Shown here one piece after another: positions 8,971 through 16,795 of a stretch of 64,000 nt of DNA. The notes beneath the pieces were generated by a model. It saw only the letters and a list, made by a program, of their open reading frames with translations. It had not been told where the DNA came from and searched no databases. The DNA comes from Arenibacter algicola (lineage in GTDB: Bacteria; Bacteroidota; Bacteroidia; Flavobacteriales; Flavobacteriaceae). The stretch spans positions 1,736,001-1,800,000 of the forward strand of contig NZ_JPOO01000003.1 in NCBI RefSeq assembly GCF_000733925.1, written 5' to 3'. The position numbers and the translations under genes were made by a program. How positions within the stretch are numbered: the first letter of the stretch is position 1; each line of letters opens with the position of its first letter.

Positions 8971-9939
8971 ATGTCAGTTTTAGTATATACAGAATCCGAA
9001 AACGGGAAATTTAAAAAGAATGCCCATGAGGTTGCCTCCTACGCCTATGAGGTAGCAAAGCAATTGGGAACCACGGCTACGGCCATTGCCATAAATGCCA
9101 GTAAGGCCGAAGAGCTGGGAGACTTTGGAATTTCCAAAGTGTTGAATGTTTCCAATGACCAATTGAAAACCTTTAACGCAAAAGCTTTTGCCCAGGTAAT
9201 TGGGCAAGCGGCAGAAAAGGAAACCGCCAAAGTAATAATTCTCAGTTCCAGTGCGGACACTAAATTCTTAGCGCCAATCCTAACTGCACAATTAAAGGCA
9301 GGCTATGTACCCAATGTGGTATCTGCCCCGGAAAGTACCAGCCCGTTCAAGGTAAAAAGAACGGTCTTTAGCAATAAGGGTTTTGCCATTACCGAAATTA
9401 GTTCTGAAATTAAAATTGTTGGTGTTTCCAATAATGCTTTTGGGAGCGCAGAAAACAAAACTACTGCCGCTGTTGAAAGTTTTGAACCCAACCTTGGGGA
9501 CGATTCCTTTACCAGCAAATCTATAGAAATAGATAAGGTAGTTGGAAAAGCCACTATTGCCGATGCCGATATTGTAGTTTCTGGAGGACGTGGTTTAAAA
9601 GGACCTGAAAACTGGGGAATGATAGAAGAATTGGCAGAAGTATTGGGAGCCGCAACAGCATGCTCCAAACCTGTCTCCGATCTAGGCTGGAGACCTCACG
9701 GGGAGCACGTTGGACAAACCGGAAAACCGGTAGCAAGTAATCTATACATAGCCATAGGCATCTCCGGGGCAATTCAACATTTGGCAGGAGTTAGTTCCTC
9801 CAAGGTAAAAGTGGTGATCAATACAGACCCGGAAGCCCCATTTTTCAAAGCTGCCGACTATGGTATAGTTGGCGATGCTTTTGAAGTGGTCCCCAAGCTA
9901 ATCGAAAAATTAAAGGAATTTAAGGCGCAAAACGCTTAA
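8971..9939 (+). CDS. etfA: Electron transfer flavoprotein, alpha subunit
   Basis: A 322-residue FAD-binding partner of EtfB. The C-terminal FAD domain shows VVSGGRGLKGPENWGMIEEL, then SKPVSDLGWRPHGEHVGQTG and the signature YIAIGISGAIQHLAGVSSS, with INTDPEAPFFKAADYGIVGD at the end. Length and order fit the family. It is the second gene of the etfBA operon and is followed by a hairpin terminator. In Bacteroidota this ETF normally serves beta-oxidation and branched-chain acyl-CoA oxidation; no dehydrogenase gene is present here. Confidence 0.96.
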   Translation: MSVLVYTESENGKFKKNAHEVASYAYEVAKQLGTTATAIAINASKAEELGDFGISKVLNVSNDQLKTFNAKAFAQVIGQAAEKETAKVIILSSSADTKFLAPILTAQLKAGYVPNVVSAPESTSPFKVKRTVFSNKGFAITEISSEIKIVGVSNNAFGSAENKTTAAVESFEPNLGDDSFTSKSIEIDKVVGKATIADADIVVSGGRGLKGPENWGMIEELAEVLGAATACSKPVSDLGWRPHGEHVGQTGKPVASNLYIAIGISGAIQHLAGVSSSKVKVVINTDPEAPFFKAADYGIVGDAFEVVPKLIEKLKEFKAQNA

Positions 9940-9965
9940 TTTTTGTTAAATTGTGCCCCTTAAAG

Positions 9966-10014
9966 GGCTGCTCAAACATACTTGGCCTGTCCTGTATTTT
10001 GAACAGCCTTTTTT
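9966..10014 (+). terminator. Terminator after etfA
   Basis: An 11-bp stem with one mismatch (GGCTGCTCAAA against TTTGAACAGCC) has a long loop and six T residues. It starts 26 bases past the etfA stop. Confidence 0.6.
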
Positions 10015-10029
10015 AGTTGATAAATTTCT

Positions 10030-10659
10030 ATGAGTTTAGTTAGATTAAAAATAAAGGGGATTTCCTATAGCCAAACGCAAAATGGCGCGTATGCCCTTAT
10101 ATTGAATGAAGTTGATGGTGACCGAAAACTACCTATTGTTATAGGAGCGTTTGAAGCCCAGTCCATAGCCATTGCCTTGGAGAAGGAAATTAAGCCTCCA
10201 AGACCACTGACCCATGATCTTTTTAAGAATTTTGCCGATCGCTTCGATATTGTAATCAAACAAGTCATCATCCACAAATTGGTTGATGGGGTTTTCTATT
10301 CCAGTATTATTTGTGAACGTGATAAAATAGAGGAGATCATAGATGCCAGGACCAGTGATGCAATTGCTCTGGCCCTAAGGTTCAATGCCCCTATTTTCAC
10401 TTACAAGACCATATTGGACAAAGCGGGTATATTCCTTAAATTTTCTTCAAAAGAAAAGGACAAGGAAGATTCTGACGACAGTATAATGGTCGATGAAATT
10501 CTTCAGGAAGGAGAAACTGTAGAAATAAATCCAGGTGCTTCCGAAGCTTACAAAGAACTCAGTATCGAGGAATTATATGCCGAGCTGGACAAGGCCGTTG
10601 CCAGCGAAGATTATGAGAAGGCGGCAAAACTCAGGGACGAAATCTCCAAACGTAAATAG
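10030..10659 (+). CDS. Bifunctional nuclease (DUF151) with UvrB/UvrC motif
   Basis: A 209-residue protein. Residues 1 to about 135 form the BFN/DUF151 domain (KIKGISYSQTQNGAYALIL, LPIVIGAFEAQSIAIALE, ARTSDAIALALRFNAPIF), a family with reported RNase/DNase activity in plants and unknown role in most bacteria. A linker rich in Glu/Asp leads to a C-terminal UVR motif at about 174-207 (ELYAELDKAVASEDYEKAAK), the helical hairpin that mediates UvrB-UvrC contacts. Both domains together are common in Bacteroidota. The gene is 24 bases ahead of the nucleoside transporter, suggesting co-transcription. Confidence 0.88.
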   Translation: MSLVRLKIKGISYSQTQNGAYALILNEVDGDRKLPIVIGAFEAQSIAIALEKEIKPPRPLTHDLFKNFADRFDIVIKQVIIHKLVDGVFYSSIICERDKIEEIIDARTSDAIALALRFNAPIFTYKTILDKAGIFLKFSSKEKDKEDSDDSIMVDEILQEGETVEINPGASEAYKELSIEELYAELDKAVASEDYEKAAKLRDEISKRK

Positions 10660-10683
10660 TTTAGGAATAAATAAGATTACTGG

Positions 10684-12144
10684 ATGAGAAATAAGCTTTG
10701 GGTTTTATTTATTTTCTGCTTTATAGCATTTCCATCCCTGGCCCAAGAAATAAGCAACCCAAACTTACCGCAGAATTCTCCCGAAATCATCGCCAATCAA
10801 GGGGCATCATTTCAAAGTCTATGGAGAGGAATTCTTGGAATGATATCGTTGATTTTTATTGCCTACCTCTTTAGCAATAACAAGAAAGCCATTAATTGGA
10901 AAACGGCGGGAATTGGACTCTTTATCCAACTACTTTTGGCCATTTGTATTTTAATTGGCGAAAAAATAGGTTTCAATGCTTTCGGATATAGATTCGACCT
11001 CAGCTTTGTTTCAAAAATCTTCGAAGTTGGAGGAAAAATTTTTGTCAGCATTCTGGATTTCACGAGGGCTGGAAGCAAATTCCTGTTTGAAGGTCTGGTA
11101 GTGGACATGGATACTTTCGGTTTTATTTTTGCATTTCAAGTCCTCCCTACGATTATCTTCTTTTCGGCCTTGACATCGGTCCTGTTCTATTTGGGCATTA
11201 TCCAAAAGGTAGTGCAAGCATTGGCTTGGTTACTGACCAAATCATTGGGGATTTCGGGTGCTGAAAGTTTAAGCGTAACAGGAAATATATTTTTAGGGCA
11301 AACAGAAGCTCCTTTATTAATCAAGGCCTATTTGGAAAAAATGACCCGATCGGAAATGCTTTTGGTGATGATCGGAGGCATGGCAACCGTTGCCGGGGCC
11401 GTTTTAGCGGCCTATATTGGTTTTTTAGGTGGAGACGACCCAATCCTAAGATTGCAGTTTGCAAAACACCTCCTGGCCGCATCGGTCATGGCCGCTCCGG
11501 GAGCCATTGTTATCTCCAAAATTTTATACCCGCAAACCGAAGCAATCAATACAGATGTACATGTTTCCAATGAAAAAATTGGTTCCAATATTCTGGATTC
11601 CATCTCCAACGGAACCACCGAAGGCTTAAAATTGGCCGTAAATGTCGGCGCCATGCTACTGGTATTTGTGGCCTTTATTGCCATGATAAATGGTATTTTA
11701 AATTGGACCGGCAACATTACAGATCTAAACTCATGGATTGCACTGAATTCGCCCTACGAGAATTTTTCCCTGGAAGCTATTCTGGGAACTATTTTTGCCC
11801 CCCTGACGTGGCTAATAGGAGTGGATTCGGTAGATATTATGCTAATGGGTCAGCTTTTGGGCATCAAATTGGCCGCAAGTGAATTTATTGGATACATACA
11901 ATTGGCCGAACTAAAAAATATTGCCAGCAGCACCCATTTTACCTATAACAAATCGGTGATAATGGCTACTTATATGTTATGTGGTTTTGCCAATTTTGCT
12001 TCTATTGGCATTCAGATCGGGGGCATAGGTTCCCTGGCACCAGGACAGAGAAAAACGTTATCGGAATTTGGAATGAAAGCCGTTTTGGGCGGATCTATCG
12101 CCTCTTTGCTTTCGGCTACTATTGCCGGTATGATTTTGGGGTAA
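10684..12144 (+). CDS. Concentrative nucleoside transporter (CNT/NupC family)
   Basis: A 486-residue inner-membrane symporter that imports nucleosides with H+ or Na+. The family core is clear: the gate region GIIQKVVQALAWLLTKSLG, the substrate motif LSVTGNIFLGQTEAPLLIKA, then MLLVMIGGMATVAGAVLAAY and the C-terminal ICGFANF-like segment LCGFANFASIGIQIGGIGSL. Unusually, the protein starts with what looks like a cleavable signal peptide (MRNKLWVLFIFCFIAFPSLA) and about 25 polar residues before the first transport helix. It lies between the nuclease and thyA, which fits nucleotide salvage. Confidence 0.93.
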   Translation: MRNKLWVLFIFCFIAFPSLAQEISNPNLPQNSPEIIANQGASFQSLWRGILGMISLIFIAYLFSNNKKAINWKTAGIGLFIQLLLAICILIGEKIGFNAFGYRFDLSFVSKIFEVGGKIFVSILDFTRAGSKFLFEGLVVDMDTFGFIFAFQVLPTIIFFSALTSVLFYLGIIQKVVQALAWLLTKSLGISGAESLSVTGNIFLGQTEAPLLIKAYLEKMTRSEMLLVMIGGMATVAGAVLAAYIGFLGGDDPILRLQFAKHLLAASVMAAPGAIVISKILYPQTEAINTDVHVSNEKIGSNILDSISNGTTEGLKLAVNVGAMLLVFVAFIAMINGILNWTGNITDLNSWIALNSPYENFSLEAILGTIFAPLTWLIGVDSVDIMLMGQLLGIKLAASEFIGYIQLAELKNIASSTHFTYNKSVIMATYMLCGFANFASIGIQIGGIGSLAPGQRKTLSEFGMKAVLGGSIASLLSATIAGMILG

Positions 12145-12339
12145 CCATCCTCAATTTTTTACGACGAAATGGTTCGCTTAAGAAGTATTCTCCTATGAAC
12201 CCCGTTAATAAAATTTAATAACTTAAAACGTTTCCCAATCGTACGGAAGCTAGTTTTGCCTAATTTCGTAATACATTTTTTTTGGATATAAATCTAAAAT
12301 AGGTTCTCCATATTTTGAAGAGCGTACAGGCTGAAGCTT

Positions 12340-13164
12340 ATGAAACAATACCACGATTTACTAAAACATGTATTGGAAAATGGAACCCAAAAGGGAGATA
12401 GGACCGGTACAGGTACCAAAAGTGTTTTTGGATATCAAATGCGTTTTGACCTGGCGGAGGGTTTCCCCATGGTCACAACGAAAAAACTCCACTTAAAATC
12501 CATTGTCCATGAATTGCTCTGGTTTTTAAAGGGCGATACCAATATTGGCTATTTACAGGAAAACGGGGTACGCATTTGGAACGAATGGGCAGATGAAAAT
12601 GGAGATTTGGGTCCTGTTTATGGATATCAGTGGCGTAATTGGAATGGTGATGAGATAGACCAAATAAAAGAAATTGTACACGCCCTCAAAACTAACCCCA
12701 ACAGTCGCCGCATGCTGGTTTCTGCTTGGAACCCGAGTGTTCTTCCCGACACCTCATTGTCATTTTCGGAAAATGTAGCCAATGGAAAAGCCGCATTGCC
12801 TCCTTGCCATGCCTTTTTTCAGTTCTATGTTGCCGATGGTAAGTTGTCCTGTCAATTATACCAAAGAAGCGCCGATATATTTTTAGGAGTACCCTTCAAT
12901 ATAGCATCCTATGCCCTGTTCACACTTATGATGGCACAGGTTTGCGGATTACAACCAGGCGAATTCATTCACACCTTTGGGGACGCACATATTTACAACA
13001 ACCATTTTGAACAAGTAGAATTGCAATTAAGTAGAGAACCTAGACCCTTACCAAAAATGGTTTTAAATCCAGAGGTAAAGGATATATTCCACTTTAGTTT
13101 CGACGACTTTAGTTTGTTGGATTATGATCCACACCCACACATAAAGGGTATTGTGGCAGTCTAG
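12340..13164 (+). CDS. thyA: Thymidylate synthase
   Basis: A 274-residue enzyme that methylates dUMP to dTMP with methylene-tetrahydrofolate, releasing dihydrofolate. The catalytic Cys156 is in PPCHAFFQFYV; the folate/dUMP motifs RTGTGTKSVFG, ELLWFLKGDTN, QRSADIFLGVPFNIASYA and the C-terminal DPHPHIKGIVAV are all present. It is slightly longer than the E. coli enzyme. folA, which recycles the dihydrofolate produced, lies 2.2 kb downstream on the same strand, but the opposite-strand genes between them rule out one operon. The 195 bases upstream show no clear structure. Confidence 0.97.
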   Translation: MKQYHDLLKHVLENGTQKGDRTGTGTKSVFGYQMRFDLAEGFPMVTTKKLHLKSIVHELLWFLKGDTNIGYLQENGVRIWNEWADENGDLGPVYGYQWRNWNGDEIDQIKEIVHALKTNPNSRRMLVSAWNPSVLPDTSLSFSENVANGKAALPPCHAFFQFYVADGKLSCQLYQRSADIFLGVPFNIASYALFTLMMAQVCGLQPGEFIHTFGDAHIYNNHFEQVELQLSREPRPLPKMVLNPEVKDIFHFSFDDFSLLDYDPHPHIKGIVAV

Positions 13165-13262
13165 CAAATTACACTAGGCCTGTACCGGGAAGCAAGATAT
13201 TTAGAATATAATTGCCCCGTATAACGGCAGCAATAAAATAGCCCTTAAACATGGCTGTACAT

Positions 13263-13354
13263 CCACCTTTACTTTTGGTATTCTGTCTAAAAGGTGGAGA
13301 AAATACCTTTATAAATCCGACACCATTGAAAGTTGGATTCCAATGGTATCGGAT
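13263..13354. repeat. Two consecutive inverted repeats in the thyA / CBM48 intergenic region
   Basis: The first repeat pairs CCACCTTT (13263-13270) with AAAGGTGG (13290-13297). The second pairs ATCCGACACCATTG (13315-13328) with CAATGGTATCGGAT (13341-13354), a 14-bp stem with one mismatch. They lie between convergent genes and could act as terminators, but neither is followed by a clean T run. No gene is seen in 13165-13363. Confidence 0.5.
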
Positions 13355-13363
13355 GTAATTTCG

Positions 13364-13660
13364 TTAAAGTTCCAATACTGAATTCTCAGTTCCGGCAAAT
13401 TCGTTCCACTGGTAGCGATCGGCCTCAGCTTCGTTTACATAATTGCCATCCACTATATATTTAAACTCGTATGTACCTTCCTTTGGCAAATCGAAAGTCC
13501 CCTTGAAGGTTCCGTTTTTTAATTTTTTCAACGCACTACCTTTTGGGCTCCAATTATTAAAATCTCCAACTACAGCCACCTTCTTTGCATCCTCAGCAGG
13601 AACAGAAAAAGTTACCTTGCATATTGGCTTACTCTTTAAGTATTGTTTTGTAATTCCCAT
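13364..13660 (-). CDS. Stand-alone isoamylase early-set / CBM48 domain protein
   Basis: A 98-residue protein that is almost entirely one glycogen-binding-like domain: VTFSVPAEDAKKVAVVGDFN followed by NWSPKGSALKKLKNGTFKGT and a TYEFKYIVDGNYVNEAEAD segment with the conserved aromatic residues. This fold occurs as an N-terminal domain in glycogen branching enzymes and as the glycogen-binding domain of AMPK. There is no catalytic domain, signal peptide or membrane segment. Single-domain versions are common in Bacteroidota and their role is unknown; a carbohydrate-binding or regulatory adaptor is plausible. No glycogen gene is nearby. Confidence 0.85.
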   Translation of the reverse strand: MGITKQYLKSKPICKVTFSVPAEDAKKVAVVGDFNNWSPKGSALKKLKNGTFKGTFDLPKEGTYEFKYIVDGNYVNEAEADRYQWNEFAGTENSVLEL

Positions 13661-13814
13661 AACCTCTATATTTTAGATTAAAGCGCAAAATTACACCATT
13701 AAATGCCTCATTCCCAATGACCAATATCATTTTTATCATTTTCTTAAAATAAGTTTAACAATTGACCTTCTTTGATAATTTTACTAGGTAAAATTCCTAA
13801 GTAACTAACATTGC

Positions 13815-14903
13815 CTAACTACTTTTTAAGATTCCAATAATCTTATCTATCTCATTTTCTGTATTGTAGAAATGAAAACTTAAACGAATGCCATTTCCAC
13901 GTTGTGCACAAACCACATCGTGCTCCATAAACTTGGCGAACAAATCCTTATTCCCCCGGATATTGAATATAGAACTATGTACTTTTCTTTTGACAACGGA
14001 CTCTTCCAACAAACCTAAATTTTCCAGTTCACCCTTTGCCTTTAAAGCAAGTTTTTTGATCTGCTCGGAAATATTATCCATTCCAACTTCATTCAAAAAC
14101 CCCAAGGAATAGTTTAAACTCCCGAAATTGAAGGTATCCAAATGTCCCGGTTCAAATTGTTTGGCAAAGGAAACTTTCTCCCTACCTTCTATATCCCAAC
14201 CAGAGGCATTAAAACCTGTAGCTTTAACCTTGAATTTGGCCGGAGCGTCATCTGCAAACATCATAAAACCGTTGCCATAGCCACCTAGCAACCATTTATA
14301 GGAACTGGCACCCAGTACATCTATACCGGAGTCTTCAAAATTAAAGCTCTCGGTGCCCAAAAATTGCGTACCGTCCGCAATGATCAATAGATCGGGGAAA
14401 TCTTTTTTCAAATTCCTCAGGAACCCCAGATCCACCTTAATCCCATTTAGCCACTGAACCAAACTAAGGGCCAAAACATTTATGTTGTCCAATTTTATCC
14501 TATCATAAATATTTTCCTCCAAAGCATCCGTTACTTTTAGAAAATAAGTGGCATGCCCCCTACTTTCAAATGGCCAGTTCAGAGAAGGATAATCGCCTTC
14601 CAACAGTAAAACCTTCCCTTTAGGTTCCAAGCCTTCCAACAATAGATTGAGTCCAATGGAAAAATTTGGTACCAAGGCCACATTATCGGTTTTGCAGCCA
14701 AAGAATTTTCCAACAGAATTTCTAGTTTCCGAGATAAGCCGGTGACCTTCCATCTTCATTGTGCTCCCGCCAATCAGAAAATCCAGGTCATGTTCTTGCC
14801 GCCAATCCAGAAGACCGTCATAAAGAAGGCCCGATGTAGCAGTGTTGACATAGGTATACTGACTTAAAACTGGGAATTGCTTGATAAACTTTTGCATATC
14901 CAA
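13815..14903 (-). CDS. Aminotransferase class V-fold PLP-dependent protein
   Basis: A 362-residue protein of the fold-type I PLP family (cysteine desulfurase / isopenicillin-N epimerase-like). The probable PLP lysine is in GASSYKWLLGGYGNGF near residue 204, with LLIIADGTQFLGT upstream containing the Asp that contacts the PLP ring. The C-terminal domain ends VCAQRGNGIRLSFHFYNTE, typical of the class V subgroup. The substrate is not predictable: no cysteine-loop of a desulfurase is evident, and there are no Suf/Isc genes near. The gene diverges from the 2TM protein with a 50-base gap. Confidence 0.82.
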   Translation of the reverse strand: MDMQKFIKQFPVLSQYTYVNTATSGLLYDGLLDWRQEHDLDFLIGGSTMKMEGHRLISETRNSVGKFFGCKTDNVALVPNFSIGLNLLLEGLEPKGKVLLLEGDYPSLNWPFESRGHATYFLKVTDALEENIYDRIKLDNINVLALSLVQWLNGIKVDLGFLRNLKKDFPDLLIIADGTQFLGTESFNFEDSGIDVLGASSYKWLLGGYGNGFMMFADDAPAKFKVKATGFNASGWDIEGREKVSFAKQFEPGHLDTFNFGSLNYSLGFLNEVGMDNISEQIKKLALKAKGELENLGLLEESVVKRKVHSSIFNIRGNKDLFAKFMEHDVVCAQRGNGIRLSFHFYNTENEIDKIIGILKSS

Positions 14904-14926
14904 AGAGGTAAAATTTGTATTTATGG

Positions 14927-14934
14927 TATCTTTG
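14927..14934 (+). promoter_or_regulatory. -7 element of the 2TM-folA unit
   Basis: TATCTTTG matches TAnnTTTG exactly. It lies 20 bases before ATG 14954 and downstream of the in-frame ATG 14915, which supports 14954 as the real start. There is no clear -33 element. Confidence 0.5.
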
Positions 14935-14953
14935 TCTAAAGATAGGAATTAGG

Positions 14954-15343
14954 ATGTTCTCCAAGAATAAAAAAAAATCACTTATAGAAATAGAACAGCA
15001 TGAACTACTGGAACATGCCCAAACCAGAATAAAGCAAAAGAAGCGACTTTATAATCATTTTGTTGTGTTTTTGATCGGCAGTGTATTTATGATCATCATC
15101 AATAAAATATTAAAGTATGGTGTGGAGTACAACTGGTTTGTCTGGGCCATTACCTTTTGGGCCTTTTTGTTCGCAATCCACATATTTAACGTATTTGTCA
15201 CCTCCAAATTTATGGGACTGGAGTGGGAAAGGACACAGAGGGAAAAATTGGTTCTGAAACAGAAACAGAAAATATCAGAATTGCAGAAGGAAATAGAAAC
15301 GGAATTTCCATTGTCCAACATCAATAAAAAAAAAGAAGAGTGA
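14954..15343 (+). CDS. 2TM domain-containing small membrane protein
   Basis: A 129-residue protein beginning MFSKNKKKSLIEIEQHELLE. A charged coiled-coil-like start is followed by two membrane helices (about residues 33-52 and 59-81, VVFLIGSVFMIIINKI and WFVWAITFWAFLFAIHIF), then a basic and glutamate-rich helical tail ending KKKEE. This is the 2TM domain common in Flavobacteriia, of unknown function, sometimes fused or adjacent to sensor proteins. ATG 14954 follows a purine-rich site and a -7 element; the in-frame ATG 14915 lies upstream of the promoter and is less likely. Its stop overlaps the folA start by four bases (GTGA). Confidence 0.75.
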   Translation: MFSKNKKKSLIEIEQHELLEHAQTRIKQKKRLYNHFVVFLIGSVFMIIINKILKYGVEYNWFVWAITFWAFLFAIHIFNVFVTSKFMGLEWERTQREKLVLKQKQKISELQKEIETEFPLSNINKKKEE

Positions 15344-15837
15344 ACATTCTATCCATAATAGCCGCCGCTGCAGAGAACAATGCCTTGGGAAAAGACAACG
15401 ACCTGTTGTGGCATCTACCCGACGATTTTAAACGCTTCAAAAGCATTACTTCAGGGCATAAAATAATCATGGGGCGCAAAACCTTCGAGAGCTTTCCCAA
15501 ACCTCTACCCAACAGAACCCATATCATCATAACCAGAGATAAGAACTATACTGTAAAACATGAAGATTGCCTGATTGTACATTCCTTGCAAGATGCCTTG
15601 AATCTTGTAAAAGAGGACCCCTTATCCTTTATTATAGGTGGGGGTGAAATATACAAACTGGGATTGGAATACGCCAACCAAATTGAACTGACCAGGGTAC
15701 ATGGAACCTTTGAAGCGGATACCTTTTTTCCAGAATTTGACAAATCCAAATGGCAATTGATAAAAGAGGAATACCACCCCAAGGATGAGCGGCATAAATA
15801 TGATTTTTCGTATTTGACCTACACAAAAAAACAATAA
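15340..15837 (+). CDS. folA: Dihydrofolate reductase
   Basis: A 165-residue cytoplasmic enzyme that reduces dihydrofolate with NADPH. Its N-terminus (MNILSIIAAAAENNALGKDN) and the motif LLWHLPDDFKRFK carry the usual Trp and the active-site Asp; MGRKTFESFPKPLPNRTHII is the NADPH-binding arginine region, and FIIGGGEIYKLGL the second glycine motif. The start is GTG at 15340, overlapping the stop of the 2TM gene in a GTGA arrangement, so translation is probably coupled. ThyA, the main source of its substrate, lies 2.2 kb upstream. Confidence 0.96.
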   Translation: MNILSIIAAAAENNALGKDNDLLWHLPDDFKRFKSITSGHKIIMGRKTFESFPKPLPNRTHIIITRDKNYTVKHEDCLIVHSLQDALNLVKEDPLSFIIGGGEIYKLGLEYANQIELTRVHGTFEADTFFPEFDKSKWQLIKEEYHPKDERHKYDFSYLTYTKKQ

Positions 15838-15865
15838 GGAATAAATGACCGCAAAAGGTTAGAAG

Positions 15866-16657
15866 CTAAAAATTCAGAAACTGTGCCTCATAAGGTACAC
15901 TTACATCCTTTAAAAAGAATCTTAATACATTAACATCCCCATTGGTAAAAAACTGGTGCGAATTACTTTCACCATCCGGTCCTGCCAATAAATTATTTTG
16001 TTGCAATACATTTTTGGTATGTCTGGCCACTCCCTCGCCAGAATCGATAATACTAATATTTTCAGGTAAAATTTCCTTTATCAAGGGAATCAAATAGGGA
16101 TAATGTGTGCAGCCCAAAACCAATTGATCCATCCCCTGACTCAACATGGGTTTCAGGTAGTTTTGCAACAACTCCCTTGTTTTGGCAGTATTGACCTCCC
16201 CTTTCTCGATCTGCTCAACCAGGCCAGTACCAACTTGATCAAGGACCTTTATGCCATTGGCATGTATTTCCGATGTATTATTGAATAGTGCGCTGGATAA
16301 AGTTCCCTTGGTAGCCAAAACACCTACTGTTTTGGTTTTAGAGTTTAGGGCGGCAGGCTTAATGGCCGGCTCAATCCCTATCATCGGCACATGGTATCTT
16401 TCCCTAAGCTCCTTAATAGCGTTGGTGGTAGCCGTGTTACAGGCAACCACTATAAGCTTACAACCCTTTTGCAGAAGTAGCTCAACGTTTTTTATACTAA
16501 GCTGAAGTATCTGTTCCTTTGATTTTTCCCCATAAGGGGCATTCTTACTGTCCGCGAGATAAATAGTAGATTCATAGGGAAGCACCCTGTTGATTTCCCT
16601 CCATATGGAGGTACCTCCAATGCCGGAATCAAAAATGCCTATGGGACCTTTATTCAT
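15866..16657 (-). CDS. murI: Glutamate racemase
   Basis: A 263-residue cofactor-independent racemase that makes D-glutamate for peptidoglycan. The two catalytic cysteines are Cys73 (VVACNTATTNAIKE) and Cys183 (LVLGCTHYPYLIPL). The N-terminal GIFDSGIGGTSIWREI is the substrate loop with the conserved Asp and Ser. Length fits the family. It is transcribed in the same direction as mpl, which lies 138 bases upstream, so both wall genes may be expressed together; a weak 9-bp stem with one mismatch in the gap (GAAGCAGTT/AACTGCTCC, about 16708-16741) lacks a T tract. Confidence 0.96.
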   Translation of the reverse strand: MNKGPIGIFDSGIGGTSIWREINRVLPYESTIYLADSKNAPYGEKSKEQILQLSIKNVELLLQKGCKLIVVACNTATTNAIKELRERYHVPMIGIEPAIKPAALNSKTKTVGVLATKGTLSSALFNNTSEIHANGIKVLDQVGTGLVEQIEKGEVNTAKTRELLQNYLKPMLSQGMDQLVLGCTHYPYLIPLIKEILPENISIIDSGEGVARHTKNVLQQNNLLAGPDGESNSHQFFTNGDVNVLRFFLKDVSVPYEAQFLNF

Positions 16658-16795
16658 TTAAAATAAAAAGATTAAACAGCCATAAAGTTACATTAATATT
16701 GTTTTTAGAAGCAGTTCTTTTCAGGAAATAAAACTGCTCCTTCCCTACAGTATATTTTATTTTCTATGGTTCAATACAACCGAAAGATCAGCTAC

